A stretch of 47,822 bases of DNA from Shumkonia mesophila. Lineage in GTDB: Bacteria > Pseudomonadota > Alphaproteobacteria > Rhodospirillales > Shumkoniaceae. Positions 1 to 8,639 of this stretch are shown in pieces; the first letter of the stretch is position 1, and each line of letters starts with the position of its first letter. The notes under the pieces were generated by a model. That model worked only from the letters and a program-made list of their open reading frames with translations, searched no databases and was not told the origin of the DNA. Both the position numbers and the translations under genes were made by a program. Where the stretch lies: contig NZ_JAOTID010000022.1 in assembly GCF_026163695.1 (NCBI RefSeq), positions 1 to 47,822 on the forward strand. The letters are read 5' to 3'.

Positions 1-714
1 AACGGCCACCATACGATCGCCGACGAGATGACGGCTGTCGAGATCGCCGGCGAGCACCAAGTCGAAGTTCGCAACGGCAAGGGCCGCGTCGAGACGGCAA
101 CCGTCGAGATCAGATACCGCAGCGTTCGCGTCCTGCCGTCGATCGGAAAGCAGAAGCGGTATCCAGCGCTTGTCCTGACCGTGCTGCACGCCCAGGAGCA
201 GAGCGAGCCTGCCGATCGACCGAAAATAGATTGGAAGCTGATCACCGACCTGCCTGTTGACTCCCACGAGGCGGCCATCGAAAAGCTTCGCTGGTATGCT
301 CTCCGCTGGAAGATCGAGGTGTTTCACAAGATCCTGAAGTCAAGTTGCCGCGCCGAAGAGGCAAGGCTCAGGACAGCAGACCGTTTGGTGCGGTTGATCT
401 CGGTATTCTGCATCCTGAGTTGGCGGGTGTTCTGGATGACCATGATCAACCGCACCGTCCCAAACGCCGCGCGTGGCATCGCGCTGACAGATATGGAAAC
501 GATGCTGCTCGACCGGCTGCTGCCGGACGAGGATCCCCGACCGCCGCGCGAAAGGACGCTCTCCGTCTATCTGACCAAGATCGCACGGCTCGGCGGCTAT
601 CTCGCACGCGCCAGCGATCCGCCGCCCGGCAACACGGTCATGTGGCGCGGCGTCTCCCGCCTAACCGACATCAAACTGGGTGCCATGCTCGGCGCGGGGC
701 TTGTGGGTAATTGA
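1..714 (+). CDS. IS4-family (Tn5/IS50-like) transposase, C-terminal part, cut by the window edge
   Basis: The reading frame is open from base 1, so the gene begins outside the window; about 238 residues of the C-terminal half are visible. The segment around bases 292-345 encodes YALRWKIEVFHKILK, which is the Y-(2)-R-(3)-E-(6)-K signature of IS4-family DDE transposases, and the wording is closest to Tn5/IS50 transposase. The E of this signature is the third catalytic acid. The gene ends at TGA 712-714 with no other gene before base 854. No terminal inverted repeat could be identified on the right side. The family call is firm; the exact IS is not recognised. Confidence 0.85.
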   Translation, partial: NGHHTIADEMTAVEIAGEHQVEVRNGKGRVETATVEIRYRSVRVLPSIGKQKRYPALVLTVLHAQEQSEPADRPKIDWKLITDLPVDSHEAAIEKLRWYALRWKIEVFHKILKSSCRAEEARLRTADRLVRLISVFCILSWRVFWMTMINRTVPNAARGIALTDMETMLLDRLLPDEDPRPPRERTLSVYLTKIARLGGYLARASDPPPGNTVMWRGVSRLTDIKLGAMLGAGLVGN

Positions 715-853
715 AAGCGTCACCGGACGCGTACGAGCGACCGAGGTTGAGCGCGTGGGACGACGCGCGGGGCAAACACCGAAAGAACGAAATGGCTCAT
801 TTGGCGAAATGCATCGATGTTGCCCGATTTGACCGTTCGGCTGGGGAAGCGGT

Positions 854-1651
854 TCATACGACCATCGAGGTGCCGCCATCGATGTTGATGGCGATCCCCG
901 TCAGATAACTGCTCCGCGCGGAAGCCAGAAACGCGATGACGTCTCCGGCTTCGGGCGCTTCACCGACCCGACCCAGCGGAATGCCCCTGGTCCTGGCCTC
1001 TTCCGCGTACAATTGGTCCATGGATGTTGCCGGATCAGCGGCCAGTTTGGCTGCATAGCGTCTTTCGTGTTGCGCACTTTTAATGAAGCCGATGCAGACC
1101 GTGCTGACCAAGATGTTATCTTTTGCGAGGTCCTTCGACAGACCCTTGGTCAGTGCTATTCCTGCTGCCCTTGATACGGCCGTCGGCATGGACGCCGCGT
1201 GGGGTGTCCGCCCGGCCAGGTTCGTGACGTTGATGATCCTGCCGCCACCCACCTTCCGCATTTCGGGAACGACGGCCGCGATAAAGCGAATTGCCGACCA
1301 GAGCTTCAGGTCGAGATCGGCTTTCCATTCATCTTCGGTCACCGCGTCGAAGGGTTTCGCCATGGATGTTCCGGCGTTGTTCACCAGAATATCGATACGA
1401 CCGAAGGCTTCCAGGGCGGCGGCGACCACCTGGGCCGGTGCGCCGGGATCGGCGACGTCGGCGGGAATCGGGAGGACGCGCCCCCGGGCTATCCGCCGGA
1501 TGTCGTCGGCCGCCGTCTCCAAGACATCGGCCCGGCGAGCGACGACGGCGACGTGCCCGCCTTCCTCCGCGATGCGTCGTGCGGCGGCCTTTCCAATCCC
1601 CGCGCTGCCACCAGTGACGATGGCCGCTTTGTCTGTCAGTCCAAGATCCAT
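854..1651 (-). CDS. SDR-family oxidoreductase with degenerate active site
   Basis: A 265-residue short-chain dehydrogenase/reductase. The cofactor motif TGGSAGIG is at residues 13-20 and the NNAG motif at 91-94, so the Rossmann fold and NAD(P) site look intact. Where the family has Ser...YxxxK, this protein reads T-N at 143-144 and TAVSR at 157-161: the catalytic Tyr is Thr and the Lys is Arg. The C-terminal IDGGTSM is normal for the family. It is the last gene of the leftward tct cluster, 28 bp after tctA, so it probably works on, or is regulated with, the imported substrate. With the YxxxK pair gone it may be inactive as a classical reductase, or use another chemistry. Family call is sure, activity is not. 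Confidence 0.85.
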   Translation of the reverse strand: MDLGLTDKAAIVTGGSAGIGKAAARRIAEEGGHVAVVARRADVLETAADDIRRIARGRVLPIPADVADPGAPAQVVAAALEAFGRIDILVNNAGTSMAKPFDAVTEDEWKADLDLKLWSAIRFIAAVVPEMRKVGGGRIINVTNLAGRTPHAASMPTAVSRAAGIALTKGLSKDLAKDNILVSTVCIGFIKSAQHERRYAAKLAADPATSMDQLYAEEARTRGIPLGRVGEAPEAGDVIAFLASARSSYLTGIAINIDGGTSMVV

Positions 1652-1679
1652 CGCCGATACCCTTTCATCGGATCGCCCG

Positions 1680-3176
1680 TCAAACCTCGCTGTCCGTGCC
1701 CCGGACCGCGCTGAATGCCCGGAACGACGAGGCGAAGGTCACCACGGCGGCAAATAGCAGCAGCGTTGCTGCGATAGGCTCAGTGACAAAGATCGACATA
1801 TCGCCATTCGACATTTCGAGCGATTGCCTCAGTGCGCGTTCCATCAGAGGTCCTAGGACCAGTGTGAGCACAAGTGGAGCCAGGGGGATATCGAGTTTCT
1901 TGAAGAGGTATCCGATGATCCCGAACGCCAGCATCGAGCCGATGTCGAAGACGTTGTTTCTCAGGCTGTAGACGCCGATAAGGCAGAAGCCCAAGACCAG
2001 CGTCAGGAGGATCGTGTAGGGGATGCGCAACAACGCGACCCACACCGGGATAAAGGGCAGATTCAGGATAAGGAGGATGCCATTACCGATGCACAGGCTG
2101 GCGATGACCGCCCAAACGAATTGCGGATGTTCGGTGAACAGTGAAGGTCCGGGGATGAGTCCGTTCATCATGAAGGCACCCATCAGGATGGCGATGGTCG
2201 GGGAACTCGGGATTCCGAGGGTGAACAGCGGAATGAGAGCGGCGTTGGCATAGGAGTTGTTCGCCGTTTCCGGAGCCGCCACACCTTCGATCATGCCCGT
2301 CCCGAAAAGCTCCGGCGTCTTGGACAGCCGCTTCTCGATCGCATACGAGAGAAATGTGGGGATCATCGACCCCAGTCCCGGCACCAGCCCGAGAAAAAAG
2401 CCCAGCACGGTGCCTCGCGCAATCGGCATGGCCGAAACCCTGAGGTCCCGTTTCGATGGGAATATGGAGGAGACCTTCTTGTCAAAGACTCCCTGGTTGC
2501 CGCTCTCGAGGTTCAGAAGTATCTCGCCGATGCCGAACAGCCCCATCACCACCGGCACGATTCCGAACCCGTCGAGCAGGTTTAAACTGCCGAATGTGAA
2601 GCGAGGTGCTCCCATCACCGGATCGATGCCGATTTGAGCCAGTAGCAGGCCGAGAACGGCCGCAATGAGGGCCCGCAGCAAGGACTGGCTGGCCAGCCCG
2701 GTTACGAGCGATAGGCCGACCACCAGCAGAGCGAAGATCTCGGGGGGGCCGAATTTCAAGGCGAGCCGGGTCAGCGGCAAGGCCATGACGACCAGCCCGA
2801 CGGTCGCCACCGTCCCGCCGACGAATGACCCGATCGCGGCGATCGCCAAGGCCGGGCCGGCACGGCCCTGCTTGGCCATCTGGTATCCGTCCAAACATGT
2901 CACGGCAGACGCGGCTTCCCCAGGGGTGTTGATGAGGACGGAAGTGATGGTGCCGCCATACATGGCGCCATAATAGATGGCGGCCAGCATGATGATGGCA
3001 CCGGTCGGATCCAGCGCTGCCGTAAGGGGGATGAGAATGGCCGTGCCGGCGGCGGGGCCCACGCCGGGCAGCACGCCGATCAGGGTCCCCACGATACAGC
3101 CGATTAACGCGAACATTAGGTACGTTGGCTGTAGGACCGTCGCAAAGCCGTTCATGAGAAGGTGAAATGTGTCCAC
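1680..3176 (-). CDS. tctA: Tripartite tricarboxylate transporter large permease TctA (copy 1)
   Basis: A 498-residue inner-membrane protein with about a dozen hydrophobic segments, the usual TctA length. The N-terminal glycine-rich stretch with GVLPGVGPAAG (about residues 34-44) and the later GLVPGLGSMIP (about 263-273) are the duplicated loop motifs of the family. It forms the channel that takes up a carboxylate driven by ion gradients, fed by the periplasmic TctC protein. The order on this strand is tctC, tctB, tctA, SDR, with 28 bp from tctB, consistent with one operon. The substrate is unknown; TTT systems carry citrate, tartrate, terephthalate and other acids. Confidence 0.95.
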   Translation of the reverse strand: MDTFHLLMNGFATVLQPTYLMFALIGCIVGTLIGVLPGVGPAAGTAILIPLTAALDPTGAIIMLAAIYYGAMYGGTITSVLINTPGEAASAVTCLDGYQMAKQGRAGPALAIAAIGSFVGGTVATVGLVVMALPLTRLALKFGPPEIFALLVVGLSLVTGLASQSLLRALIAAVLGLLLAQIGIDPVMGAPRFTFGSLNLLDGFGIVPVVMGLFGIGEILLNLESGNQGVFDKKVSSIFPSKRDLRVSAMPIARGTVLGFFLGLVPGLGSMIPTFLSYAIEKRLSKTPELFGTGMIEGVAAPETANNSYANAALIPLFTLGIPSSPTIAILMGAFMMNGLIPGPSLFTEHPQFVWAVIASLCIGNGILLILNLPFIPVWVALLRIPYTILLTLVLGFCLIGVYSLRNNVFDIGSMLAFGIIGYLFKKLDIPLAPLVLTLVLGPLMERALRQSLEMSNGDMSIFVTEPIAATLLLFAAVVTFASSFRAFSAVRGTDSEV

Positions 3177-3204
3177 GCCTTCGCCCTTGCTTTCTGGAGT
3201 CTTA

Positions 3205-3666
3205 TCAGAGACCGAATATCCCGACGGGAAGCGGCACGCTCAACCAATGGACGAACACGTAATGGGCGCCGAAACTTCCAGCCAGGGCAATTGGCACGGT
3301 TACGATCAGACGATGCCGCCCCAGCGTGCCGAGTAGGAATACGTACATGGCCAACGTGGTGAGGCGGAAACCCAGCGTCTCGATAAGGGGAGCCGCCAAC
3401 GCCAGTGACAGGACAACCGCCGCCATCCGCAGATAACGGACGCGGCTGGTGGGGAAATACAGCGACATCGGTCGGCGCTGTGTAAATGTCTGCACGAGCA
3501 TGCCGACCGCGAGAGCCCCGAGGATGAGGGACAGCCAGAAGGGGAAGAACCCGGGTCCGGGTCCGATTGACGTGAAGTAAGTCAGTTGGAGGGACTCGTA
3601 AACGAGGAGCGATGCGAGCAAAAGCAACAGCGTTCCCGCAATCCGATAAGCGCGTTGCATGGTCAT
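3205..3666 (-). CDS. tctB: TTT small permease subunit TctB (copy 1)
   Basis: A 153-residue protein with four hydrophobic segments, typical of TctB (DUF1468). The open frame extends upstream to 3894, but the first membrane segment begins right after the ATG at 3666 (MTMQRAYRIAG...), and the upstream extension is Arg/Ser/Pro-rich and unlike TctB, so 3666 is chosen. A second ATG at 3660 is equally possible; the SD is weak at both. It sits between tctC and tctA, 28 bp before tctA, and should pair with TctA in the membrane. Confidence 0.9.
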   Translation of the reverse strand: MTMQRAYRIAGTLLLLLASLLVYESLQLTYFTSIGPGPGFFPFWLSLILGALAVGMLVQTFTQRRPMSLYFPTSRVRYLRMAAVVLSLALAAPLIETLGFRLTTLAMYVFLLGTLGRHRLIVTVPIALAGSFGAHYVFVHWLSVPLPVGIFGL

Positions 3667-3865
3667 TTTGATTATGCCGGGGGACAGCCTCGGCCCTCTC
3701 TCCCTGCCGGACGTGCAGCGGTGCTGCAAGGGAAGGGGGCAAGCGGCTTGGGGGCCACGATCGTATTGAGCGGGCGAAACTCGAATGCCGCCTGTGGCCT
3801 GACTACCAACAACAGTCCCTTGCCCCGTCCGGTCCTCCTCGGATTTCGAATCGGTGTGTGAAGCC

Positions 3866-4837
3866 TTACTTGCTCTGCTCTTTGGCGATCGCAATGAGGG
3901 GCTTCAGGTTCTCGTCGAAATTGGTCCAGAAGGCGTCGTACCCTTGTGCGTCAAGGTATTGGATCGTGTTGCCAAGCGTGTCCATTCGCTCCTTGGCGTG
4001 CGGGTCCTGGGTCGCCTTCCGCAGGGAGTCGGACAAGACTTTGATGACTTCCTTTGACACACCGGCCGGCGCGGCGAGGCCGACGAATGAACCGATCGGC
4101 TTGGCGTTGATGCCCAATTCCTTGAGGGTCTTGACGCCGGGCAGGAAGTCGCTCCTCTCGTCATCCATGACCGCGAGAACACGAATGGTTCCCGCCTTCT
4201 GGTGGGTCAGCAATTCACCGATCGAGTTGAAGGCGACGCCGATATGGCCACCCAGGAGAGCCGTAATCTGCGGCCCGCCGCCCTGGAAGTTGACAGTTGC
4301 CATCTCGACTCCGACCGCCCGCTGGAACTCGATGTTGGCGAAATGGCCGGTCGACATGAAACCCGTCGTGCCACTCCTGACTTCCTTTGGTTTGGCCTTG
4401 GCCGCGGCGATCACGTCCTGAATGGTCTGGTAGGGGCTGGTGGCCAGCACCGACACGGCAAAAGGCGCCCCGTACGCATTGCCGATGGTTTGAATGTCCT
4501 TACGTCCGAAGGTGGCCTTGCGTTCCGGATCAAGGTAGATGCTCGCCTGGGTCGGGAGGATTGACCAGAAGATCGTGTACCCGTCGGGCTTCGCCCGGAG
4601 CGCCTCGCTGACGCCGATTTGCATCGACGCCCCCGGCTTGTTGATGAGCTCGATCGGTACGCCCAGGTCCTTCTCCATCAGCGGAGCAAAAAGCCTCGCG
4701 GCCGTGTCTGCGCCCCCGCCGGGAGAAGAGGGCATGATCATGGTAATCGTACGGTCCTTGGCCGGATATTCCTGAGCAGCGGAAGGCAGCGCCAGCAAGA
4801 GTGCCGCCATTCCCGTAAGTAGAGTCGACTTTTTCAT
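3866..4837 (-). CDS. tctC: TTT periplasmic substrate-binding protein TctC (copy 1)
   Basis: A 323-residue protein of the Bug/TctC family. The start at 4837 is chosen because AAGGAAA lies about 8 bases upstream and the protein then begins with a clean signal peptide (MKKSTLLTGMAALLLALPSA, cleavage near AQ). The frame is open further upstream to 4969 but that part has no signal. Family features include ITMIMPSSPGGGADTAAR near residue 33, where the loop binds a carboxylate, and KPDGYT near 82. It captures the substrate in the periplasm and delivers it to TctA/TctB. It is followed by tctB after about 200 bp. Confidence 0.93.
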   Translation of the reverse strand: MKKSTLLTGMAALLLALPSAAQEYPAKDRTITMIMPSSPGGGADTAARLFAPLMEKDLGVPIELINKPGASMQIGVSEALRAKPDGYTIFWSILPTQASIYLDPERKATFGRKDIQTIGNAYGAPFAVSVLATSPYQTIQDVIAAAKAKPKEVRSGTTGFMSTGHFANIEFQRAVGVEMATVNFQGGGPQITALLGGHIGVAFNSIGELLTHQKAGTIRVLAVMDDERSDFLPGVKTLKELGINAKPIGSFVGLAAPAGVSKEVIKVLSDSLRKATQDPHAKERMDTLGNTIQYLDAQGYDAFWTNFDENLKPLIAIAKEQSK

Positions 4838-5218
4838 GATGATTTCCTTGATCCTATCCCGAACCAGAAGCCTACAGGAGGTTTGGGCCGCCTCCCGCAA
4901 GGAGAAACGTCTGTTGGAGAGAGGGCGGGTATCAGTGGCTAGGTTGCAAAGGGAACTGCCTCCATCCATTCATCTCATTTATTGAGACGTCTTATCGTTT
5001 TTTGAACTATGGCACTTTGGGCCAGGGGTGTCAATGAAGCTTCCCCCTGCAACGGTGCTCCGGCTCACGCTATGTCCCGCGGGCGGTTGCCGAAGAGGGG
5101 CCGCCCATTATTCGGACGCCGCGGGAAAGGACGGCGCTCGCATTTCTGGGGCAGGGAAGGGGGCGGCGACGCTCACTTGTTCAAGGCGCCGCTGCCGGCC
5201 GCCACCTCAGGATCCTCT
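4838..5218. other. Gene-free stretch between tctC and the acyl-CoA dehydrogenase
   Basis: About 380 bases with no convincing coding sequence on either strand. It separates the leftward 3-hydroxyacyl-CoA dehydrogenase gene from leftward tctC, so the tct genes probably have their own promoter here. A short GC-rich inverted repeat (GGAGG...CCTCC, about 4876-4895) is present. No clear operator could be named. Confidence 0.4.
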
Positions 5219-6136
5219 TCAGTCGGGTGGAAGGGAGGCGCGCGGCGAAAAATCCGGCTCTCCTTTGGGCAGTTCGTTTTCAAGGAAGGTGCTAAGCTTC
5301 TCCAGGCGCCGCTTGGCGGAGGCGACGACACCATCGGCGTCGCGGCCGCTCCAATCGTAGAAGCCGCGTCCGGAGCGGACACCAAACTCGCGGCGCTCCA
5401 ACTTCCGGCCCAAGATGGCGCATGGCTCCTTGGTGTGGTTCAGATGCGGCACGATCGAATACTGGGCGCGCATATGCGGCTCCAGGTTGTTGATGTCCTT
5501 GCCCTCGAGCAAGCCGGTTACGCAGAAGCGGGGCCCGAGCAGCCGCTTCGCAACCTTGTCGATATCCTCGGCCTTGACGGTTCCCGTCTCGATCAAGTGG
5601 TAGGCTTCGTGCAGGATGGCGTGCTGCAAGCGGTTCCACAGGTAGCCGACGATCGGATGGGCAAGCACGATCGCCTCCTTGCCCGCCCGCGCCAGGGCCG
5701 CCGTTGCCTTTCGCACCGCAGAGTCGAACGTTTTTTTCGTACGCACCACCTCGACGAGCGGTGAGACCTCGGCTGGCGTGAAGAAGTGCATACCCAGGAA
5801 ACGCTGGGGATGGGCGAGGACGATAGCGATGTCCTCAAGCGGCAGGCCGGAGGTGTTGCTGGCGAAAATGGGGCGGTCGCCGTAGACCTCTTCCAGGGCC
5901 CGGAAGACCGTACGCTTGATCTCTATCTCTTCGTAGACCGCCTCGACCACGAGGTCAGGCACTTCATCCGGCAGGGTGCCGACCAGGCGCACGCCTTGCG
6001 GTACCGGCGTAGCCGGATCGACGTTGGGGTCGTAGATCACCGTCGGTATGCCGCCTCCGGCGAAGACGGCGGCGATGCCCCGTCCCATAACGCCGCACCC
6101 GACCACCATGATCGTTTCTATGGATGTCTCTTTCAT
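5219..6136 (-). CDS. 3-hydroxyacyl-CoA dehydrogenase-type NAD-dependent dehydrogenase
   Basis: A 305-residue protein of the 3-hydroxyacyl-CoA dehydrogenase family. The NAD-binding motif GCGVMGRG is at residues 13-20, SNTSG at 93-97, and the catalytic His is in GMHFFTP (H117). The C-terminal helical domain (from about residue 160) is present and contains the GRGFYDW motif. The reaction is oxidation of a 3-hydroxy(acyl) substrate with NAD+; whether the substrate is a CoA ester or a free acid cannot be told. It is divergent from the IclR gene (start 6363) with a 226-bp gap, the usual arrangement for an IclR target, and lies upstream of the tct genes on the same strand. Confidence 0.88.
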   Translation of the reverse strand: MKETSIETIMVVGCGVMGRGIAAVFAGGGIPTVIYDPNVDPATPVPQGVRLVGTLPDEVPDLVVEAVYEEIEIKRTVFRALEEVYGDRPIFASNTSGLPLEDIAIVLAHPQRFLGMHFFTPAEVSPLVEVVRTKKTFDSAVRKATAALARAGKEAIVLAHPIVGYLWNRLQHAILHEAYHLIETGTVKAEDIDKVAKRLLGPRFCVTGLLEGKDINNLEPHMRAQYSIVPHLNHTKEPCAILGRKLERREFGVRSGRGFYDWSGRDADGVVASAKRRLEKLSTFLENELPKGEPDFSPRASLPPD

Positions 6137-6362
6137 CGTCCTTGCCCTCTACCAGGAAACCGCGGGAGGTCTTCTCCCGACCAACGCACGCTGCAATATC
6201 CCGACCTGTATACCGATCATCCGAGGAGCCGAAAGAATTGCCTTCTCGGGCCTATTGGGTTGCTGGCACCCGTTCCGAGCGGGCCGCGATCCGGAGCCGA
6301 AGTTGATTTGCCGAAGGCAGCCGGTCATTATTCGCCAACGGATAGAAGGAACGCCGGTCCAA

Positions 6363-7127
6363 ATGATGAACGAAAGCGGTACCGTAAATCGCGTCATGAA
6401 ACTGATCAGTTTGCTGGCCGATCATTCCGACATCACGGCAAAACAGGCCGCCTTGAACTTAGGATGGCCAATCAGCACCACCCATCGGTTGCTCCGTACA
6501 TTGTCCGCCGCCGAATTTGCGACCCAAAAAGGCCCCGGGTTGTTTGCCCCAGGGCTGGAGCTGTATCGCATCGCCGGGCGGCTTAGCGTGGCCGTACCGT
6601 ACGCGCAAATAGGAGAACCCTTGCTCGCCTCGCTTTCCGAGCGGTTTGGGGAGACCTCGCTACTATCGGTTCTGGAGCGCAAACAGCTTAAAATGTACAT
6701 CGCCAGTTCCGCCGCGCCAAAAGACCCCATGCGCTATACCATCGATCTGAACCGGCGCGTCTCGATCGTCTGGGGCGCATCCGGACGGGCCCTGCTGGCG
6801 CACCTGCTTCCCGAGGAAGTCGACCGTGCCATCGCCATATGTGACGAAACAGACGCGCGTGGAAGGGGCATCGACCTCCCGGAGTTGCAGGCGTCGTTGC
6901 AGGCGGTCCGGGAAAACGGCTATGCGATGACCGAATCGCACCGGGTATTGCACGCTGTTGGGGTCGCTGTTCCTTTTTTCGGTGTGCAAGGCGAGGTCGT
7001 CGGAAGCGTCGCATTCCAGGTGCCGGAATTTCGCTTCAACATTGCCCGCGTCCCTGAATACGTCAGGGTATTGAAGGAGACGGCGGCCGTGATCGCCCAG
7101 CGAATCGGTTCGGCCACGGAAGGCTGA
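6363..7127 (+). CDS. IclR-family transcriptional regulator
   Basis: A 254-residue regulator, normal IclR length. The N-terminal winged HTH covers about residues 8-65 (SGTVNRVMKLISLLADHS..., with the recognition part GWPISTTHRLLRTL), followed by the ligand-binding domain. The frame is open from 6048, but the upstream part is antisense to the dehydrogenase gene; the ATG pair at 6363/6366, with GAAGGA about 10 bases upstream, starts just before the HTH. It is divergent from the dehydrogenase and tct genes, which are its likely targets. Confidence 0.92.
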   Translation: MMNESGTVNRVMKLISLLADHSDITAKQAALNLGWPISTTHRLLRTLSAAEFATQKGPGLFAPGLELYRIAGRLSVAVPYAQIGEPLLASLSERFGETSLLSVLERKQLKMYIASSAAPKDPMRYTIDLNRRVSIVWGASGRALLAHLLPEEVDRAIAICDETDARGRGIDLPELQASLQAVRENGYAMTESHRVLHAVGVAVPFFGVQGEVVGSVAFQVPEFRFNIARVPEYVRVLKETAAVIAQRIGSATEG

Positions 7128-7213
7128 TCCCATTGGGTCCGCCTGCGTGTCGCCACGAAGCGACGGCGAGGCCCGGTCAGGAGTCCTCCCCGTCGGGGAT
7201 GGCCTTCGGGGGA

Positions 7214-8407
7214 TCATGTCGCTCTGGCGTTCAGGCCGGTGGAACGATCAGCTTTCAGGCAAAGCGCGATCATTTGCTCCGCGACTCCGGGCGTCACGTC
7301 CTTGCGTTCGCCAAGGGCGACCATTCCATGGCGCCTCAACTGGTCGATCACCTGCGGAATGGCGTTTGCCTCGATGCCATAGTCGGCCAAGTAGGTTGGC
7401 ACGCCCAAGCTTTCGAAGAAATCCCGGGTGCAGGCGATGGCCTCGTCGATCGCGGCCTCGTCCGACGGATTGTCGATGCCCCAAACACGGCGGGCGTATT
7501 GGACCAGCTTGCCCCGCTTGCCGGCGCGGCATACGGCCATCGTGGCTGGATAGAGCACGGCCAGGGTCTGCGCATGGTCCAGGCCATAGAGCGCCGTCAA
7601 CTCGTGGCCGATCATATGGGTCGTCCAATCCTCGGGTACACCGGCCGCGATCAGGCCGTTCAACGCCAATGTTGCGGTCCACATGATGTTGGCCCGCACG
7701 TCGTAGTCCTCGGGGGCGGCCAGGGCCTTGGGCCCTTCCTCGATCAAGGTGAGCATGAGCCCTTCGGCAAACCGGTCCTGGACGGCGGCGTTGACGGGAT
7801 AGGTCAGATACTGTTCGAGGACATGCGCGAAGGCGTCCACCACGCCGTTAGCGGTCTGCCGCGCAGGCAGGCTATAGGTCGTGGTCGGATCGAGGATGGA
7901 GAAGCGCGGATAAACCAATACGCTGCTGAAGGGCAGCTTGTCCCGGGTCGCCTGGCGGGTGATCACGGCGACGCTGTTCATTTCCGATCCGGTGGCCGGC
8001 AGGGTCAAGACCACGCCGAAGGGGATCGCCTCGGACAGCGGGGTGCCTTCGGCTACGATGTCCCACGGCTCTTCCTTGAAGGGGATGGCCGCGGCAATGA
8101 ACTTGGTGCCGTCTGCGACCGAGCCGCCGCCCACCGCCAGCAAGAAGTCGATGTCTTCACGGTGCGCCAGTTCGACCGCCCGCATCAACGTTTCATAGGT
8201 AGGATTAGGCTCGATTCCCGGGAACTCCAGGACGGTCCGCCCGCCCAGGGCGGCCCTGACCTGGTCCAGCACGCCGTTCTTCTTCACACTGCCGCCGCCA
8301 TAGGTGATCATGACCCTGGCGTTGGTCGGGATCTCTCCGTCGAGGCTGCCGATCTGTCCCTTGCCGAACAGAATTTTGGTCGGGTTCCTGAAAGAAAAAT
8401 TCTGCAT
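7214..8407 (-). CDS. yqhD: Iron-containing alcohol dehydrogenase, YqhD-like aldehyde reductase
   Basis: A 397-residue group III alcohol dehydrogenase that follows the YqhD pattern closely: ILFGKGQIGSL at the start, ITYGGGSVKKNGVLDQV (about residues 34-50), VGGGSVADGTKF near 92, and the metal-ligand motifs VVDAFAHVLEQY and GHELTALYGLDHAQTL. YqhD is a zinc- and NADPH-dependent enzyme reducing short aldehydes to alcohols. The length is full and no key residue appears lost. The gene is convergent with iclR and lies 232 bp downstream of the NHL gene, so it may be a separate unit. The substrate is unknown. Confidence 0.93.
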   Translation of the reverse strand: MQNFSFRNPTKILFGKGQIGSLDGEIPTNARVMITYGGGSVKKNGVLDQVRAALGGRTVLEFPGIEPNPTYETLMRAVELAHREDIDFLLAVGGGSVADGTKFIAAAIPFKEEPWDIVAEGTPLSEAIPFGVVLTLPATGSEMNSVAVITRQATRDKLPFSSVLVYPRFSILDPTTTYSLPARQTANGVVDAFAHVLEQYLTYPVNAAVQDRFAEGLMLTLIEEGPKALAAPEDYDVRANIMWTATLALNGLIAAGVPEDWTTHMIGHELTALYGLDHAQTLAVLYPATMAVCRAGKRGKLVQYARRVWGIDNPSDEAAIDEAIACTRDFFESLGVPTYLADYGIEANAIPQVIDQLRRHGMVALGERKDVTPGVAEQMIALCLKADRSTGLNARAT

Positions 8408-8546
8408 CTTTGCTTCTCACGTCTGGAGGGGGGGGCGCGGTACTCCTCCCGATTCACCGCAGATCAGTGATCGATCGGACGATGGACAAGAAGAACCGCT
8501 TGTTTTCGGGTTCAACTCGAAGCGGCAGATCGCTTGAGAGGCGACG

Positions 8547-8572
8547 ACGAGCCCGCGATGCCTCGGGCTCGT
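8547..8572 (-). terminator. Hairpin downstream of the NHL-repeat gene
   Basis: A perfect 9-bp inverted repeat, ACGAGCCCG and CGGGCTCGT, with an 8-base loop, about 70 bases past the stop of the leftward NHL gene and before yqhD. There is no T-run, so it may be a weak or factor-dependent terminator or an mRNA end-protecting hairpin. Confidence 0.45.
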
Positions 8573-8639
8573 CCCGAAGTCTGAGGATACAACCATCCTT
8601 CGGCTCGACAGAGATCATGGCCCCCCGACGTTGCGGCCC

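Noticed and set aside
5009-5764. Rightward frame opposite the 3-hydroxyacyl-CoA dehydrogenase
   Set aside because: Shadow frame; the opposite strand has all family motifs.
7133-8470. 445-codon rightward frame opposite yqhD
   Set aside because: Antisense to a full-length YqhD-like protein, with no domain of its own.
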